Below are positions 12,159 through 20,800 of a stretch of 64,000 bases of DNA, one piece after another. How positions within the stretch are numbered: position 1 is the first letter of the stretch; each line of letters starts with the position of its first letter. This stretch comes from Echinometra lucunter. Lineage: Eukaryota > Echinodermata > Echinoidea > Camarodonta > Echinometridae. The position numbers were made by a program, and so were the translations under genes. The stretch is taken from positions 9,302,408 through 9,366,407 of the forward strand of contig CM057162.1 of NCBI GenBank assembly GCA_029962745.1. The letters run 5' to 3'. The notes beneath the pieces are model-generated. The model had not been told where the DNA came from. It searched no databases and was given only the letters and a program-made list of their open reading frames with translations.

Positions 12159-15100
12159 GAGCTTATAAAAAATGTAAAACTTTTTTTCTGACTCACGCTG
12201 TAGTGTTTGGTTCTATTCTTGCTTTTTCTTTGTTTCAGATGCTTTTGGGACAACAAGCTATCGGCTTGAAGCCGGAGATACTCTTGAGAGACCACACAGT
12301 TATGCTAAAACTTTCAGTAAGTTTCGGTATTTCTAAGTTTCTTTTTCTCGTGGAAGGTTGTTTAACTTTACTTCGTTGTTTCTCTTATATGATCGAAAGG
12401 GCTATAGCCCATCTGAAAAAAAAAAATCTGAGGTCTCACAACGGGTCTTTCGTTGTTGTGGGCTGTTGATTTATTGGGATAGGCTGCCCAGCCGGTAAGA
12501 ACACAGTTTCCCACAATTTGTCCACAGTGTGTTCACATAGTCCACTCTGTCATGTCTGTGAAGATATAATCCACAATGTTAAAAATGCTTACATTGAAGA
12601 ATGTATAAATGATTTCACATTATGGAAACCTCCCTAGTGTTGTTTAACGAAGACTGTTCACATAGTGATGTTAGATTTCACAGTGTGAATTTACTCGCTC
12701 ACAGTGTGAAAACGTGATTCACAATGTAAAACACTTGAATTTAAAATTGTGAAGATGATTTCAAACTGTGGTTCCCACTGTGAACGCAACGTGGGACACT
12801 TTGTTCTTTATGGCAGTGTGGATGCAAATGTACGGGAAGCGTTGTGGTCGTATTAGTACAAATTGCTGCTCCAAATATCTCAATATAACGGGAGTAAATA
12901 TTTCAAGACCTTTTGGCAACGAAAACGCTAATGTTAAAAGGACCTCATGCAACTCGAATTCATCCGTATGACAGTGTATTCTTTGATCTCTCCTTTCAAA
13001 ACGGTAAATTGGTGGGACACATAAAGTTCGTTTTCGCATTTCTTCTTCCGAACACCAAAACATATGGATTTGATTTGATATTGATTGAATGTCCTATTAT
13101 TTTTTAATGATTTCTTTTGCACCCTAATGCTATGAATAACAAGAAAATCTGTTGTTATATGAAGCTTCTCTGATTCTCTCAAGGGCACTTACCACAGGTG
13201 AAAAAGGGATATTTGAAAGAGGGTGAAATGGCACAGAAAAAAGAGGCCCCAATTCAAAACAGGGGGCATATAATACCAGATTAGAAAGGGGAACTTATCC
13301 GAGGTGAAAGTTGTCTCCCCCCCCCTCCCGAACGCCGTCACTAGTCTAACATGTACATTATGACATATTTGAATAAATTCTTGAAAATCCAGCTCATTTA
13401 AAAATTCGAAAAGTCAGGGAATAATAAAGGAGCCACATTTCTGGCAGGAGGCCCTTTTTTTCTACCAGTTTATTATACGTTATGCCTTAGTCGTATAATC
13501 CGTCCTCTTGGCATTCAGATTTTGGCAGCATTTTTGATGACGACTTAGCGATTTTGTCGAAGCATCTTCCATCAAATGCAGTACCACTATTGGTTGAGAA
13601 GCTTGGCATCTCATTTGACAAGGAAGCCTCTATCGAAGAAAAGCTACGAGGATGGAGAGACGTATCAATCAGAGAAAGCAAGATTATGCCTTTGCAAGAA
13701 CTCTGTAAGACTCACACAAAAGCCCTGGAAGAGACAGAGCACCATAAAGGTAATTGTCTGAAAATTTAGTCTAATCGACATGAAATAAAGATGAATAAAT
13801 TCAAATCAACTTGAAATCCTGTTTTCACATTGATCTTTAGTAGGGGAAGTGAAATGGAGAAAAGTTTGTCTTGCATTTTTTTCTTCACTCCTTCAATTAT
13901 ATTCTCCATATCTATGGCATACATGTAACACATTGTCAGAATGCTAGACTTTATGTATTTGCATTTAATTTAAAAGCATACAAGCATAAAAGTTTTTGTT
14001 TACACTTTGTCACTTAGCATGCTTAGGAATTGCAGATACGTATTACGCTTTCTTTCATCCTGATTTTTTTTTTTCATTCTTAATTTGAGAAAATCACTAG
14101 GTCATCGAAAACGAATATCTAGAAAAATAATTTTCAAATTAATATCAATTCAATTATCAATTTCAAGTTCATCAGGTGAACGATGATGAACTGGATAGCG
14201 TCCTCAAAAGCATCACTTCTGCTGCACAGATGGAGCAACTCACTGCAAGGCTTGGCATCAAGAACGATGAGGGGCAGTCGGACCTACAAAGCATCAAAGA
14301 ATGGCGGGATAACTGTGCGATGGGGAAGCGCCGAGCAACTCTGAACGAAACGCTCAAGGTTTCAGGATTATCAGGTACTTAAATTCCCTCATATGATCAC
14401 CTAAACCTTTAAGAAGAAAAAAAGAAAAAAGACCACGTAAAAAAAAATAATGGCAGAGGGGGAGGGAAATTTAAGTCGTGGTATCTCTAACTATTGAGCA
14501 CAATTTGATTTGGGCATATAGGCATTTTCCATACATCCCACTTAGAGTTTTCTCGGTCACGATAATTATTCAAAGGTTCATTATATGACTGCAAAAACAA
14601 GTTCAAAAATCAGCTAAAACTTTCAGTTGGGCCTGTGGTAATTAGCAAAACTCATTAAACCCACAGGAATTACGTGTAGTCATGAATCATAAACGATTTT
14701 CAACTTGTGCATATTTTACAGCCACACCATGTCTTAAGGGCAGGTCCACAACAAGTTGAACTTCACTTCAATAAAAAGAGCAGCAATGTAAAAGAAAAAA
14801 TACAGTGAAAAATTAATGAAAGTTGGATGAGAAATCAGGAAGTTATGAATTTCCAATGTGTCTGTATTTTCTTTTTTTTGCAAAATAGTTCTTGAACAGC
14901 CGTTATGAAGAGGATGAATATTCAACGAATGAATTCATGATATCATACACTCACTATTCTCCATGTATATGTATAATTTATACAGAATATCAGAAAAATT
15001 CATCTTAAAAAAAAATCATCCATCATGCCTACACATTATACACTAAGTATCATTTTGTTTGTGAGGAGCATCTAAGACAACTTTGGGAGTTTTGTAGCTA

Positions 15101-18100
15101 AAATGTGATTTTGTTGGGGGGGGGGGGGGGTGATATCTATGTACATAATAATGTGGAAAATTTCATATGACATCAGCTCATTTATTCAAAAACTATTTAA
15201 AAACTGTTTTGTGAGAAATAGCAAAGCTTCACAATTCCTTACTTCCTTATTTTTCATCAAATTTTCAATGTTTTGTTTGGAATTTTGTTTGTTTTTATAG
15301 AGGTGAACTTCATTTCGATGTGGAATCGCCAGCGCCGGTTTAAGTCATGCACACTTGATCCGATACCAACAACTCTCCTTAAGGATTCTACTGATGAACT
15401 AGTTCCATTTATTACTAAGCTTATTAATCAGTCATTAAGTACTGGTATTGTGCCAAGTGTGTTTTAAATATCTCATGCAACAGCTCTTTTGAAAAGTCAC
15501 ACTTAGATCGCAATGAATTAAAGAATTATTGGCCTATTGCAAATTTTATGTTTCTTGCTAAAATCCTGGAACGTACTGCAGCTGATCAATTAAAAGTGTA
15601 TCTGGAGGAAAATTGTCTGTTCTTGGATATGCAGTCAGCTTACCAACAGTTTAACTCTACTGAAACTGCGCTGCTCAAGGTGTACAATGATTTACTATTA
15701 GCAGTTGATAAGGGTCAGGAGGCAGTCTTAGTAATGTTAGACTATTCAGCAGCGTTCGACACTATCAGTCATCGTTTCTTAGTGGACCACTTCTGCCGCA
15801 CTTTTGGAATTGGGGGTATAGCATTGAAATAGTTTACATCCTACCTTGAAAATAGAGAACAAAGAGTTGTAATCAATAACGATGTATCTGATCCTTTCCC
15901 ACTTTTGTATGGTGTGCCCCAGGGTTCCGTCCTCGGGCCTCTAGGGTTCATTTTGTATACGAGTCCACTCAGTGATGTAGTGAATCCTCATAGAAACATA
16001 CATCACGTAACTTACGCTGATGATACGCAGTTGTATGTGATTCTTGAACCCCGTAACCGGTCGGTTAGCTCGAAAAATCTTGAAGAGTGTGTAGGTAGTG
16101 TAAAATGCTGGGCACAGAAGAACTATCTTAAGCTCAATAGTGACAAATCAGAAGTACTTCACATCTCAGTTCCGTAAATTCAAAATTCTTTTCCTTGCCT
16201 TCAAAACTGATAACGGTGATTGCCCCACGTATCTTTCCAGTCTTGTAAAATCCAAAGCCCCCTCCTCCAGGTTGAGAGCTTCAACTTCCTCTCACTTTCA
16301 GTTAATACTTGGCCCCCGTGTGAAAACAAGATACGACGATAGAGCTCTTTCTGTGGCTGCTCCCGAATTGTGGAATAGCCTTCCTGCCTTCATTCAAAAC
16401 GCCCCATCGCTACACACCTTCAAATCAATGTTAAAGTCCCACCCATTTAAATCTGGATAGGTCGAATTGATTTGCCTCTTTGTAATATAAATTTAATTAT
16501 GATGCTGCCGTCCCAGCTTTCCATTTGGTGTAAGGATAGAACTTTACTTCAAGGCTGCAGGGACAACAGCACCACAGCGCCTATAAACATAGTATTAGGC
16601 GCGTTACAAATGTGCTGTATTATTGTGATGATTATTAAGCACAACATCTACCGTAAAACTTTAATACATATTTTTTTTTTGTCTTAGGATGCATTATCGA
16701 TCAGCTTCCTCTAGAATACGTCTACCAAGTTGAAATGGTGCGCTTTGCATATAATATACTATGCACTGACGTTGAACCATTAGCTACACTTCTCGACATG
16801 GATATGAGCAAAGTGAAAACAGTTCGGGAACCACTCAACGGAACAGCAAGTCTTTTGATACGACTTTTGGATAGGTCGAAGGCTCTTAACAAGTATCGCC
16901 GGCGTAATTTCTCATTGGCACTCAGAGATCTTGGATATCTGGATGTAGCTCGATCAGCCTTTTTTGGTACAGAAATTGGGGGGAAAAAAAGAAATTGCAA
17001 TTTCCTTCATTTTTATCAGGCCTTATTATGATTATCATTATCATCATCATTGTTCAGTATGTGGCGTCAGCAGGGTCAGGGAGGATTGCAGCGAACTTAA
17101 TCACTGTGATCCTCGCGACATACCCTTCAAGTGAAAGCGTCCTTCATAATCCTTCAAATGAATGCGTAAGCTGGTATGAGAGGAGTTTGCTAAATTCAAG
17201 CCAATGCTTTCTGAAGAAAGGAAATCTTTCCTTTGAAAATAGCCATTTAGTAGTGAGGCAAGCCTTGTGTACAATTTCTGGGTAAAATCTTAAAGACGCT
17301 AGGTCATGGGCTTTCATGGGAAATGGATCATAATTTGCTGACACCAGACTTTGTGAAAAATACCTGTAATAGAGCTACATTTCTGGAGCACAGCAAAACA
17401 AGCTGTTCCACCACAAACATTCTTAGGCCTGCGTCGGGCATTCTCGGGCCAGGGAAAGTGAGATAATGACTTTGCCATATGGGGAAAGGGTGAAGTATAC
17501 AGAGCATTACATAAGGTCTGTTGGTCATAAAACTCACAGCGATGGACAACACCTGTTACTGGGCAAGCACCCAGCTCACGACCTAGCGTCTTTAATATAA
17601 ATGTATAAGGAAGTGCTAGTCAGTTGTCAGGGGAAGTGACTACTTTCGGGTAAAGAAGCTTTTATTTTCTGTTGCCTGCGATTGCTTTGAATATCAGAAA
17701 ATGGGATGCATCACCCAACGGGTAGGAAGCAAACAACAAAAAAACATTTATGGGACTTTTGTCTAGTTTTATAGGTATGGACTAATATGTCAACATGCTC
17801 AATAAAAAAGTTTGTATCTCATTATTTGTTTGCAAAATCCATTCTTAGGTCAATTTCAAGAGAAGAATATATCTTCAAAAATACTTTTTATCCCAAACAG
17901 AACGTTTAAACGTTTGGTCTACATCACTGTGTGACTGTGTGACTGAATCTGCAATTGTAATATATACTGCTGTTTCACCTACCTCTGTATCACACATTCT
18001 TCTGTTCTCTTTTCTTTACTTTCCATTTTCTTACTTGAGGAATCCACGTCACTACAAGCATTGCTTTTTTTGTGAATTTCTCTTTTCCAATATCATTTTT

Positions 18101-19647
18101 TAAAATCTTTTAATACACTATGTCAAGCAGACATTTAATTTTTGTTTTGATGTTAATTAGAGGAAAAAATGTTGTATGTTTGTTTATTTACGATATTTCT
18201 GCTTAAAAGAAAAAAAAGTCTTGTGTTATATTGGAAATAAAACCTGAACTTGAACTTGAACTTGAACTGAACTGTTATTTTAGACAATTGATATTCTAAT
18301 GAAAATGTTATTTAAATCCATTCATAAAGGTTATGAAGCAAGCCTCAGTGAACTTTATAACATGACTTCTGGGTTGTCGACAGACGAAATGGAAAAACTG
18401 ATCGACCACCTTCAAGTAGACAAACGAGCCTTGACAACAACAGAAATAAATGATAACCTTAATGTGATGAAGGTATGGAGAAACCAGCTTAGACCAGAGC
18501 CAATTCACTTTAGACTCAAGTTAGCTCTTGGTCTTCGAGTTGTAGGATGTACTGAGCGAGCTAATTATATTCTCGCAGGTAGGTTACTCACGAGAATAGG
18601 ACATATGAATCAGTTTATTGTAAACATGTTAAATAGTTCCGCTAAATTTACTTGATCTGTATGAAAGAATTTATAAATCAAAATCATTCAAGTTCATTTT
18701 ATTTCAAATATATATTTTTGAATGTAATAACCCTAGCCATTCTAAACATAAGTAAACTCACTAATGGGCGAACGTTGAAACCAGAAACATTTTGCGCCCT
18801 CCCATCAAAATACTCTGGCCCCGCTCCTCACTGAAATTCCGGCTTAAAAGAAAGAAAGAAAAAAAAATCCCCCAAATTACTTCTGCTGATACAACAAAAT
18901 TATGTGTGCCAAACATGTCAAATACGTTTGCCTGTACTATCATTGTTCTATACCAATAACCGTAATATCATATTTTCTGTTTTTTCATATTCAAAGTGAT
19001 TTGATGAACTGTTGTGGCTATCGTAGGTCCTACATTCAAAGGGGGGGGGGGGGTAGTGATAGAGGCTAACAAATCTTCACAATGTCTTCTTCCATTTGAT
19101 TAGTTTATCGAGCGTACCTTCATGGGAATAGATTTTCTCTTAATCTTAAGAAATGTTTTCTTTAACATCTTGATCTATCTTGATAGGCCGCTCTCGGACG
19201 AAGGAAGTCTGTTCCTCTGTGGTGGAAAACATCTGCAACAATCTTAATGGTCGTCAAATGGAGGGGCTTTGTAAATATCTGAATCTGAAACCAAAGAGAG
19301 CTCAGGATGATCAGACAACAGCAACACTTGTGGCTGCTTGGGTGAGAAACTGGTTAAATGAGTTTGACAAATTGCTGACAGTGAACAGGCTGAAGGGATT
19401 GTTTCTTGAGATGAACAAGATCATCATTCGGGGTAACGAGAATGACGAGCTTTTTAGGGCTGGATTTTTCGAGCTTGCAGAGGAAGTCATGTTGCTCGAA
19501 GTTTCCAAAATAATCTCTGTTAAGCTATCTAACCAAGGTGAAGCTGAAGTCAACCCGGATTCTCCGGAAAGCGAAGAAACATCTAGCAAAGATAAACCCG
19601 GAGTCAAACTGACCTATGCAGAAAGCGATGGACCTTCTGGAGACTAG
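5822..19647 (+). CDS. Gene 1: Ig-domain, single-pass receptor with a tail of tandem death-domain-like units (5'-partial, 12 exons seen)
   Basis: Twelve exons can be joined: 5822-6208, 7033-7119, 7562-7600, 8182-8421, 9334-9621, 11014-11283, 12239-12316, 13519-13749, 14168-14374, 16688-16966, 18330-18578 and 19187-19647. All internal borders obey GT-AG and phase 1, so the joined frame stays open to a TAG, giving about 940 codons. The order is one extracellular Ig domain, one membrane helix, a basic juxtamembrane stretch, then several units resembling death domains (hydrophobic helices with a central Trp followed by a leucine-rich last helix). By family knowledge, death domains recruit adaptors or kinases by homotypic contacts, so an immune or apoptosis signalling receptor is inferred. 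The signal peptide and first exon are not visible. I do not recognise an orthologous named gene. Confidence 0.75.
6209..7032 (+). other. Gene 1 intron, Ig to transmembrane exon
   Basis: This 824-bp intron aligns by eye with the outer parts of the equivalent gene 3 intron, which is about 7.7 kb. It therefore preserves the empty sites of the gene 3 hAT-like element (words around ggatgtcagacat near 6870) and of the 5.6-kb insertion (near 6690). No coding or RNA feature is seen inside it. Confidence 0.6.
7033..7119 (+). CDS. Gene 1 exon: transmembrane helix and basic stop-transfer
   Basis: The exon has 29 codons in phase 1. About 20 uninterrupted hydrophobic residues (VVPVVMVLLVIVLCVVALWW) are followed by CRRKKRPSK, the positive cluster expected on the cytoplasmic side. 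The donor is AAAT|GTATGTTG. If this donor is not used, the frame reads four more codons (C-M-L-I) and stops at TAA, so intron retention would give a short-tailed receptor. An AATAAA lies at 7461-7466. The mirror exon at 55711-55797 has lost the GT. Confidence 0.85.
7120..7136 (+). other. In-frame alternative short tail after the membrane exon
   Basis: Reading on from the membrane exon gives TGT ATG TTG ATC TAA, a four-residue tail and stop. The same position encodes Y-M-L-I-stop in gene 3 and Y-V-L-I-stop in gene 2. Conservation over three paralogs suggests this read-through is a real alternative 3' end; this is inference. Confidence 0.4.
7562..7600 (+). CDS. Gene 1 exon: 13-codon acidic juxtamembrane linker
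   Basis: A phase 1 mini-exon lies between ...CATACAG and GTAACTC and encodes SIDDPEAMPLYEK. Its mirror copy (55230-55268) has the same length and nearly the same residues, and gene 2 has a longer relative (37919-37978) with the shared PEAMPL/PKAMPL core. Conservation of length, frame and both splice sites supports it as coding despite its small size. Confidence 0.75.
8182..8421 (+). CDS. Gene 1 exon A: death-domain-like unit 1
   Basis: The exon has 80 codons in phase 1 (acceptor TTTATTACAG, donor GTAAGTAAA). The residue pattern is that of a six-helix death fold: YELWYLVQ (helix 1), DLQKLEDALSDLG, an acidic/hydrophobic VEEVLTKNKAYELLCEW with the characteristic Trp, then LRLRNTLFGYGLGGPLKRM as the last helices. 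By eye it differs from its mirror copy (54427-54666) at 12 of 80 residues with no stop in either. A further broken copy lies at 38090-38331. The exact death-fold subfamily (DD, DED or other) is undecided. Confidence 0.8.
8422..9333 (+). other. Gene 1 intron A-B
   Basis: This is AT-rich intron sequence, closely paralleled in the gene 3 intron 53503-54426 (shared words such as gcaggttttgcataat and ttccctccagcctgag in reverse). No element or exon is seen. Confidence 0.6.
9334..9621 (+). CDS. Gene 1 exon B: death-domain-like unit 2
   Basis: The exon has 96 codons in phase 1 (acceptor CTCTTAAG, donor GTGAGTGTC). The first residues are charged (ERRKDEGG). The fold pattern follows: RLDYIVRQIG, FGRFLGELIT, then MMKWRERINNGSHFILLSLALERAKC with the Trp and the leucine/alanine-rich last helix typical of death domains. 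The mirror exon is 53215-53502; an inverted, frame-broken relic is at 38695-38971. The neighbouring intron carries two tRNA-like SINEs. Confidence 0.8.
9842..10125 (+). mobile_element. tRNA-derived SINE copy, left arm (1)
   Basis: The unit runs from the CATCTGCCACC word through a tRNA-like core to the GGAACTTTGATTCATGCTACG tail. The counterpart in the right arm is near 52315-52490, in mirror orientation, so this insertion predates the inverted duplication. The core keeps recognisable Pol III A and B boxes, and a T run follows it. Confidence 0.7.
9948..10018 (+). tRNA. tRNA-like core of SINE, degraded
   Basis: It has an acceptor ATCTCCG/TGGACAT with mismatches, an A box TGGTCTAGTGG, a B box GGTTCGATTCC and an anticodon loop again containing TTCATA. 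Acceptor mismatches and its setting inside a repeat argue against a working tRNA. Confidence 0.35.
10255..10500 (+). mobile_element. tRNA-derived SINE copy, left arm (2)
   Basis: This is a second unit of the same family, in the same orientation, starting at the CATCTGCCACC word and ending in GGGAACTTTGATTCATGCTA. Its right-arm equivalent is at about 51735-51930, so the pair of SINEs was already present when the region duplicated. Confidence 0.7.
10353..10424 (+). tRNA. Best-preserved tRNA-like core, 72 nt, anticodon position TCA
   Basis: Acceptor stem GTCTCCG/CGGAGAC and T stem CCGGG/CCCGG pair fully, the B box GGTTCGATTCC is exact, and the loop TTTCATA puts TCA at the anticodon position (it would read the UGA codon). 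The D arm is slightly altered (TTAGTTGCTAA). It is repeat-embedded, so a functional opal-reading or selenocysteine tRNA is unlikely, but a prediction program may well flag it. Confidence 0.5.
11014..11283 (+). CDS. Gene 1 exon C: death-domain-like unit 3
   Basis: The exon has 90 codons in phase 1 (acceptor TCAATCTAG, donor GTAATGG). Recognisable parts are EVKGFVYKLTGRHCTRLAKA, a KKVAAIIDENNED acidic stretch, EMITDWIAEQE with the conserved Trp, and a final DDAIIKISRYDM helix. The mirror copy (50610-50879) has the same length and is open. The pattern of helix, acidic loop, Trp and last amphipathic helix fits a death domain; the subfamily is unassigned. Confidence 0.8.
11284..12238 (+). other. 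Gene 1 intron C-D
   Basis: Intron with a G run near 11540 and an (AT)n run at about 12117-12151. It matches the right arm (48455-50609) except that the right arm carries about 1.27 kb extra (49013-50284), so this copy shows the empty site near 11610-11690. Confidence 0.55.
12239..12316 (+). CDS. Gene 1 exon D: conserved 26-codon linker
   Basis: A short phase 1 exon (acceptor TTTGTTTCAG, donor GTAAGTTTC) encoding residues from DAFGTTSYRLEAG to the end SYAKTF. It is too short for a death fold and so is a linker between units 3 and 4. Its mirror copy (48377-48454) differs at one residue (K to N), a lower divergence than the flanking units, suggesting a binding motif or a phosphorylation/docking site. 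No known motif is recognised. Confidence 0.75.
12484..12816. mobile_element. CACTGTG-rich MITE, left arm
   Basis: The element is packed with TTCACA...TGTGAA half-palindromes, and its ends carry the inverted CTGCC...AGAACA(C/A)AGTGTCC-type sequence. The same element sits at the mirrored place in the right arm (47913-48220), so it predates the duplication. Non-coding; the reading frames over it have no domain. Confidence 0.6.
13519..13749 (+). CDS. Gene 1 exon E: death-domain-like unit 4
   Basis: The exon has 77 codons in phase 1 (acceptor GGCATTCAG, donor GTAATTG). The pattern is DDDLAILSKHL, AVPLLVEKLGISFDKEAS, EEKLRGWRDVSI with the Trp, and MPLQELCKTHTKALEE as the closing helix. The mirror copy (44695-44934) is 9 bp longer because of a three-residue insertion just before EEKLRGW, and stays in frame. 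Both splice sites are conserved. Confidence 0.8.
14168..14374 (+). CDS. Gene 1 exon F: death-domain-like unit 5
   Basis: The exon has 69 codons in phase 1. I place the acceptor after ATTTCAAG (exon starting TTCATCAG) and not after the later TCATCAG, because only this keeps phase 1 and because the mirror exon (44082-44288) supports the same choice. The pattern is DELDSVLKSITSAAQMEQL, ARLGIKND, LQSIKEWRDNC with the Trp, and LNETLKVSGLSG. The donor is GTACTT (GTAAGTAC in the mirror). Confidence 0.75.
14735..15320. mobile_element. Possible MITE with degenerate inverted ends
   Basis: Both ends carry a (T/G)TGAACTTCA(C/T)TTC word in opposite orientation, and inside them a gatgaRaaataaggaagt-like word also mirrors. 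The element has T/A-rich contents and a 15-bp G run at about 15116-15130. It is absent from the shorter right-arm intron (43200-44081), so it is left-arm specific. Boundaries are approximate. Confidence 0.4.
15321..16680 (+). mobile_element. Decayed LINE fragment, reverse transcriptase of CR1/L2 type
   Basis: Three frame-shifted stretches give RT blocks in the right order: a region like LKNYWPIANFMFLAKILER, then LDYSAAFDTISH, then GVPQGSVLGPLGFILYTSPL, then the catalytic TYADDTQLY and a KNYLKLNSDKSE block. A last frame (16140-16460) gives the typical LINE C-terminal VAAPELWNSLPAFI. Frameshift, an internal stop near 15830 and an internal deletion make it dead. The endonuclease part is missing, as in 5'-truncated LINEs. 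It is absent from the right arm. Confidence 0.85.
16688..16966 (+). CDS. Gene 1 exon G: death-domain-like unit 6
   Basis: The exon has 93 codons in phase 1 (acceptor TTTGTCTTAG, donor GTACAGAAA). It contains CIIDQLPLEYVYQVEMVRFAY at the start, LATLLDMD, LIRLLDRSKALNKYRRR and the last-helix signature FSLALRDLGYLDVARSAFFG, which resembles the closing helices of death domains; the usual Trp is absent. The mirror copy is 42921-43199. In the right arm this is the last exon before the sequence becomes unrelated and then reaches the N gap. Confidence 0.8.
17294..17591. mobile_element. TTAA-flanked MITE (piggyBac-like), copy 1
   Basis: TTAA occurs immediately outside both ends (17290-17293 and 17592-17595). 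The ends are inverted repeats AGACGCTAGGTC(A/G)TG(G/A)GCT. At 298 bp and without a coding frame of its own, it is a non-autonomous element; TTAA target duplication is the hallmark of piggyBac-type transposition. A related copy is at 51025-51345. Confidence 0.8.
17600..18280 (+). repeat. Probable LINE/SINE 3' tail with (GAACTT)n end
   Basis: The segment ends in ggaaataaaacctgaac and then four GAACTT-type hexamers, the sort of short tandem tail left by CR1/L2-like retroposons. Similar ggaaataaa...tgaact endings occur near 24115. No open frame; the 5' boundary is uncertain. Confidence 0.4.
18330..18578 (+). CDS. Gene 1 exon H: death-domain-like unit 7
   Basis: The exon has 83 codons. The obvious acceptor TTATTTTAG (exon at 18284) would break the phase; the acceptor after CATTCATAAAG restores phase 1 and gives the usual unit length, so I prefer it. 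The pattern is LSELYNMTSGLSTDEMEKLIDHL, INDNLNVMKVWRNQL with the Trp, then LKLALGLRVVGCTERANYIL as the last helices. The donor is GTAGGTTA. No mirror copy is visible in the right arm. Confidence 0.7.
19187..19647 (+). CDS. Gene 1 last exon: death-domain-like unit 8 and acidic C-terminus
   Basis: The acceptor is CTTGATAG, and TAG is at 19645-19647. The first 110 residues carry VCSSVVENICNNLNGRQMEGL, LVAAWVRNWLNEFDKLL with a Trp pair, and RAGFFELAEEVMLLE as a closing helix, so another death-like unit. The last 40 residues are Ser/Glu/Pro-rich with several acidic patches and are probably disordered. No AATAAA is seen close downstream because a purine-rich tandem repeat begins within 100 bp. No mirror copy is seen. 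Confidence 0.8.
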
Positions 19648-19734
19648 GTACCTCCTGGGAAATCAGCCCAGGAGGAGGGTGAAGAAGTACCTAACATGTC
19701 TAGTGAGAATACACAACTCATAAGCAACAGCGCT

Positions 19735-20385
19735 CATTTTTCATAAAACGTTGGTGGACAGAGAAGAAGATAGAAGGAAAAACAAAGAATAACATAGGAA
19801 GAAACTGAAAGATAAGGAGATAGAAGGTAAAACATAGAAGGACAGGAAAAGACAAAAAAGAAGAAGATAGAAGAAGAAAAACAAAGAATCACATAAGGAA
19901 AGATAGAAAAGAAGATAGACGAAAACAAAGAATAACACAAATAGATTGAAAGATGAGAAGACAGAATGAATAACAAATAATAACACAATGAAAGACAGAA
20001 AAAAGAAGATAGAAAGAATAACAAAGAATCACAAATTGAATGATAGAAAGAGAAGAAGAAAGAAGGAAAACAAAGAATAACGCAAGGAAAGATGTCGAAA
20101 AGAAAATAGAAAACGAAGACTAACAATAAAATACGGAAAGAGAAGAAGATAGAAAAAAAAACAAAGAAAAAATAAGGAAACAGAAAAGAAGGTAGGAAAA
20201 AACAAAAATAACATGAAAAAGATGGGAAGAGAAAGAATAAGGAAAGATAGAAAAAGAATAAAAATAAATGATATAAGCAAACAAAAAACAAAGTAGGAAA
20301 AAATAGAATAACATTAGAAAAGATGGAAAGAGAAGAAGATAGAATGAAAAACAAAGAATATCATAAAAAGATATCGAGACGAATA
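19735..20385. repeat. Purine-rich degenerate tandem repeat (left arm of a foldback-like pair)
   Basis: Units of about 40-55 bp built from agaagatagaa...aacaaagaataacata words repeat more than ten times. The + strand is almost free of pyrimidine runs over 600 bases. The 206-codon minus-strand frame of Phe/Leu/Ser is simply its translation. The opposite-strand version of the same words follows at 20575-20790. Confidence 0.8.
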
Positions 20386-20574
20386 AATGATGTGGCTAAA
20401 GTTGACCTTCCTGGGTCAAACTGCGCAGTACGATGCGTAGTGGATGGGCTTGAAATGAGCAAGAATCAGCGTTGATGAAAACTCGCTTGAATACTCTCTC
20501 GCAGTAGCCGTGTTTTGTATCAACGTTTTGATTTGTGATTCATGTTTGTGATTCTAGCTTTAAAAAATCACTTG
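20386..20574. other. Spacer between the two polypurine/polypyrimidine blocks
   Basis: A unique-looking, higher-complexity spacer of about 190 bp with no frame of interest, lying as the loop between oppositely oriented tandem blocks. Confidence 0.5.
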
Positions 20575-20800
20575 AACGCACCCCATCTCTGTCTTCTTCT
20601 CTGTCCATCTTTCTTTATGATATTCTTCGTTTTCTTCTATCTTCTTCTTCTATCTTCTTCTTTTTCTTCTTTTCCTGTTATTCTATGTTATTCCTTTATT
20701 TCTCCTTGTCTGTCAGTCTCTTCTTATATTTTTTAATGTTTTCTCCTTCTATCTTCTTTTCTAGCTTTCTGTATGTTGTTTGTTTTATATTTCTTCAAAC
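20575..20800. repeat. Pyrimidine-rich tandem block (right arm of the foldback-like pair)
   Basis: Words such as tcttcttctatcttcttc and ttattctatgttattc are the reverse complements of the purine-rich block at 19735-20385. The pair could fold into a long imperfect hairpin or form triplex DNA. Confidence 0.7.

Noticed and set aside
14176..14382. Exon F starting at the later acceptor (14176)
   Set aside because: That acceptor gives phase 0 and breaks the frame from exon E; the acceptor eight bases earlier fits phase 1 and the mirror copy.
15321..16460. Reverse transcriptase as an active gene
   Set aside because: Internal stops, frameshifts, a missing endonuclease and a deletion in the thumb region show it is dead.
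18284..18329. Exon H starting right after TTATTTTAG
   Set aside because: It would add an out-of-phase segment; starting at 18330 gives phase 1 and the usual unit length. The TTTTAG site is better looking, so transcripts should decide.
19734..20354. 206-codon minus-strand frame rich in Phe, Leu and Ser
   Set aside because: It reads the complement of the purine-rich tandem array; no domain, start context or partner exon.
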